The notes beneath the pieces were generated by a model. That model ran no database searches and was not told the DNA's origin. It saw only the letters and a program-made list of their open reading frames with translations. A DNA stretch of 12,578 nt from Diplocarpon mali. Its lineage: Eukaryota; Ascomycota; Leotiomycetes; Helotiales; Drepanopezizaceae. The stretch is taken from assembly GCA_024741835.1 (NCBI GenBank), contig JAENRP010000602.1:1-12578 (forward strand), written 5' to 3'. The position numbers and the translations under genes were made by a program. Below, in pieces: positions 10,758 through 12,578 of this stretch; the stretch's first letter is position 1; the number at the start of each line of letters is the position of its first letter.

Positions 10758-11143
10758 TTTAGCAAAAGGTAAGGCTAAGGAAGTAGTATCTGTAGAATCT
10801 CTTGCCTCTCCTTCCTCTATTACCGACAATTCCCTTAAGGATAATAACGATAATGATAATAATGATGCTATTATATAAGTCTCTCTTCCTATTAGTAGAA
10901 GCCGCTAAAGCATACTAGCATTTGCCCGAACTACTAAAGCTCTAGTTATACTAAGACCTGTCTTATCAGATACTAATAGCAATACTATAAGAAGAAGTGG
11001 TCGTTCGGCAAAGAGAGTATTATCTAGTAATAGTTCTTCCTATCCTTTAAAGAGAACTAAGGAAAACTGATACCTAGGTTAGTTCTATTTTAATTGTTTT
11101 TGCGATTCTATAGTTTGTTTGTTTATTTTGCTGGTTTTGTTTT

Positions 11144-11172
11144 CTAACTCCTAGGCCTGGCCTATAGGTAAA
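11144..11172. repeat. Palindromic repeat copy 8 (downstream of ORF B)
   Basis: AACTCCTA (11146-11153), a GGCCTGGCC core and TATAGGTAAA. It lies 73 bases after the ORF B stop, so the repeat is not confined to reading frames. Confidence 0.75.
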
Positions 11173-11180
11173 AAGCGTAT

Positions 11181-11201
11181 AAAAAAAAAAAAAAAAAAAA
11201 A
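11181..11201. repeat. Homopolymer A21 tract
   Basis: Twenty-one uninterrupted A residues follow nine bases after repeat copy 8 and are followed at once by a pyrimidine tract. It may be a 3' tail left by retroposition, a slippage-expanded microsatellite, or part of the boundary with the copia fragment. Confidence 0.9.
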
Positions 11202-11204
11202 TTC

Positions 11205-11665
11205 TTCTTTTTTTCTTTTACCTTTAATAATAATATAGCCCTAGTTTAGGCCTTTTAATATATTAGTTTTCTTACACTTAGGGTTTGCTAGTAATTGATA
11301 TGCTATTGCCTTAACCTATATTATTTTGTATTCTTTACTAATAGTAGTAAGGGCTACTACTTTTATTATTTAGGATATATATAGAGACCTAAGATAGATA
11401 GGTCTTATAATAAATACTATATAATCGGCGTAAGACGGTAGGAGGATAAAAGGGCTATCTTCTATATATAGAGATAGCGCGCGTTGCTATAAGTACTAAA
11501 TATACCCTATACTTGGGACTTATTCCTAATATCTTGTCCAAGAGAGCCCGCTTGTGGTGCTTCCTCCTCTTGTTTTAGGTCTTCCCTTAGGCCTATTCTT
11601 GTGTTGTCCCCCTTCTGTTTTATACTAAGAACTATCGCAAAAGCTATAAGCAAAAGGCAAGATTA
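11205..11665 (-). mobile_element. Degenerate Ty1/copia pol fragment, reverse orientation (left arm of inverted repeat)
   Basis: Read on the - strand, this fragment is homologous to the right-hand copia copy (12140-12530). Shared perfect blocks are AGAGATAGCGCG (11470-11481 against 12319-12330), AGAGAGCCCGCTT (11541-11553 against 12250-12262) and TAGGCCTATTCT (11588-11599 against 12202-12213). Both copies can encode a similar peptide: V-V-A-L-T-T-I-S-K-E-Y-K here (11360 down to 11325) and V-A-A-L-A-T-I-N-K-E-Y-K in the right copy. By position it corresponds to the part of copia pol after the RT palm, towards RNase H; that part is inferred from the neighbouring RT rather than from its own motifs. 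No catalytic residues were identified. The left end near 11205 is uncertain. Confidence 0.6.
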
Positions 11666-11679
11666 CTATTCTTAAGCGC

Positions 11680-12578
11680 CCTTTTTAGCAATTTCGCCTA
11701 AAGGAGTACTAAGGGCCAATGAATTAGGGAGTATTTATGCCGATAAATCAAAATGACCTTATAGTAAAAGGCAAGAGGATCTTCAAATCGAGAATAGCTA
11801 ATAAGATAAAGGGGAAAGAAATAGATCACCTATTTAAGAACTCACGCCTAATTATATAGGCTTAAAACAATACTAGTAAGAAGGAGGAAGGTATAATTAC
11901 GCAATTTCCAACTATTTAATAAGTAAGCTAACGCCTTTTAGTATTATTTTTAGTATTAATTTAAGAATACTTTAAAGAATAGGGTAAAAAGGGCATTCTC
12001 GGCCTATAGGATATTATATAAGCATATACTTAGGCAGCTTTAAAGCTACTATGCGATATATTTATATTTCCTTTATAAGATATCGCTAAGCTATTCCCTA
12101 TAGGTATAGTCTTTTAAGTAGTACTACTACTCTATAGCATTCCCGAATTAGGAAATCACTAGTTTAGCACTTACTATAAGAGGGAGTAGGAACAACACCT
12201 GAGAATAGGCCTACGTAAAGACCAAAGACAAAGAGGGAGGAAGTACTATAAGCGGGCTCTCTAAAGACAGGAACTAGGACAATTCACTAGTTAAGGGTAG
12301 AATAGGTAATTAGCATTACGCGCTATCTCTAAGTATAATAGTAGTCCTATATATACCCCTTTCTTAGTCCTTATTTAACCATATGATTTATATTATAAAA
12401 TCCTCTACTTTTAAGTCTTTATATATGCCTTAATTAACTTAAGTAGCGGCCCTTGCTACTATTAATAAAGAATATAAGACTCTTATAGGTTGAGAATACT
12501 AATTCCTATTTGTAAAAATAATAAGTGCAAGTAAGGTTAGTACTTAAAGTTATAAAGGTAAGGAGAGGAGAGAGGGTT
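11680..12578 (+). mobile_element. Degenerate Ty1/copia reverse transcriptase fragment (runs off window)
   Basis: A broken copia-type pol. The frame containing 11737 reads through TAA/TAG as a recognisable fungal copia RT. It has G-V-F (11728-11736), K-R-I-F-K-S-R-I-A (about 11773-11800, family form T-R-V-F-G-S-R-F/W), N-S-R-L-I-I (11839-11856, family K-S-R-L-V-V-Q-A), T-Q-F-P-T-I with V-S-x-R-L (about 11899-11940, family T-Q-S-P-T-I-Q-R-V-S-Q-R-L), D-I-I-x-A-Y-T (12010-12030, family R-D-I-x-Q-A-Y) and S-I-P-E-L-G-N-H (12136-12159, family G-I-P-E-A-G-N-H-W, with TAG for Trp next). After about 12200 the readable frame shifts (frame 2), consistent with a one- or two-base indel relative to the left copy. 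The first catalytic Asp (12010) survives; the second catalytic box is not seen. No LTR is in the window. Confidence 0.75.

Larger units (their letters stand above)
7693..11070 (+). pseudogene. ORF B: paralogue of ORF A, partly RIP-degraded, unknown family
   Basis: A + strand frame of 1125 codons runs from ATG 7693 (good CAATGA context) to TGA 11068-11070 with no net frameshift. Internal stops are nearly all TAA/TAG at likely Gln codons, plus one TGA in a TAA-TGA pair near 10066. I do not recognise the product. Visible parts are a helical, Lys/Glu-rich N-terminal region (residues 1-260); a central region (about 370-600) holding F-S-A-N-N-I-M-Q-F-F and K-F-R-V-A-P-E-A-L-K; an aromatic, hydrophobic stretch at about 675-720; and a low-complexity Ser/Asp/Asn-rich tail with R-R-S-G-R-S-A-K-R near the end, which would suit a nuclear localisation signal (inference). 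It is milder in decay than ORF A: in 8821-8880 there are six TpA, two CpA and four TpG, and TGG codons survive (for example 9475). Four palindromic repeats lie in frame. It could be a host gene family or a mobile-element ORF. Confidence 0.82.
11071..11220. other. 3' flank of ORF B
   Basis: A T-rich stretch (11095-11145, several T/G runs), then palindromic repeat copy 8, then the A tract, then a pyrimidine tract (T-T-C-T-T-C-T7 from 11202). It is the likely 3' untranslated region or terminator of ORF B, but no defined polyadenylation signal was seen. Confidence 0.4.

Noticed and set aside
3737..11070. A ciliate-like genetic code (TAA/TAG as Gln, TGA as the only stop), suggested by TGA ends and internal TAA/TAG
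   Set aside because: In the gypsy and copia pol the same TAA/TAG codons stand at Trp as well as Gln positions, catalytic residues are lost by transitions, ORFs A and B each contain an internal TGA, and CpA/TpG are depleted overall. RIP explains all of this.
11454..11477. A small hairpin CTATCT ... GAGATAG as a regulatory RNA element
   Set aside because: It is short and AT-rich and lies inside the copia inverted-repeat arm, which explains its conservation between arms.
11655..11750. A short stop-free frame running A-I-S-K-R-Q-D-Y-Y as a separate peptide
   Set aside because: It overlaps the copia RT frame out of phase, spans the element junction and resembles nothing known.
1..12578. Mitochondrial origin, suggested by high AT content
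   Set aside because: The content is Ty3/gypsy and Ty1/copia pol with RIP-type decay, which is nuclear; no mitochondrial genes, intron ORFs or tRNAs were seen.

Overview
The window looks like an AT-rich, transposon-filled block of a filamentous fungal (Pezizomycotina-like) nuclear genome, decayed by repeat-induced point mutation (RIP). The sequence shows three things: TpA is extremely common while CpA and TpG are scarce; very long reading frames stay collinear with no net frameshift but are riddled with TAA/TAG at former Gln and Trp codons; and conserved residues are replaced by changes explained by C-to-T and G-to-A. I see no intact protein-coding gene, tRNA or rRNA. The fungal assignment is inferred from the RIP pattern and the element types.

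Layout: (1) About 1-3424, + strand, frame 2: a Ty3/gypsy-type pol with reverse transcriptase, RNase H and integrase in that order. It is truncated on the left by the window edge and is dead. (2) 3425-3736: an AT-rich spacer. (3) 3737-7129, + strand: a very long degenerate frame (ORF A, 1130 codons, ending at TGA) of a family I do not recognise. (4) 7130-7692: a T-rich spacer. (5) 7693-11070, + strand: a second long degenerate frame (ORF B, 1125 codons, ending at TGA), a diverged, collinear paralogue of ORF A and less heavily mutated. (6) 11071-11220: the 3' flank of ORF B, with a 21-base A tract next to a pyrimidine tract. (7) About 11205-12578: two Ty1/copia pol fragments in head-to-head orientation, which form a large imperfect inverted repeat. 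The right-hand one carries recognisable reverse transcriptase motifs and runs off the window.

The most interesting item cuts across these regions. It is a GC-rich imperfect palindrome of about 29 bp (half-site TTGACTC, core GGCC-Y-GGCC, mirrored GAGTCAA) found eight times: once in the gypsy pol, twice in ORF A, four times in ORF B and once just downstream of ORF B. All six copies inside ORFs A and B lie in the same codon phase and encode variants of the peptide LTRRPGLRVN without disturbing the frame. This suggests a miniature palindromic element that spread by in-frame insertion into coding sequence, comparable in behaviour to the Rickettsia palindromic elements.

The genes do not form a working pathway. 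This is a graveyard of repeats whose common history is duplication, insertion of the short palindrome, and RIP.
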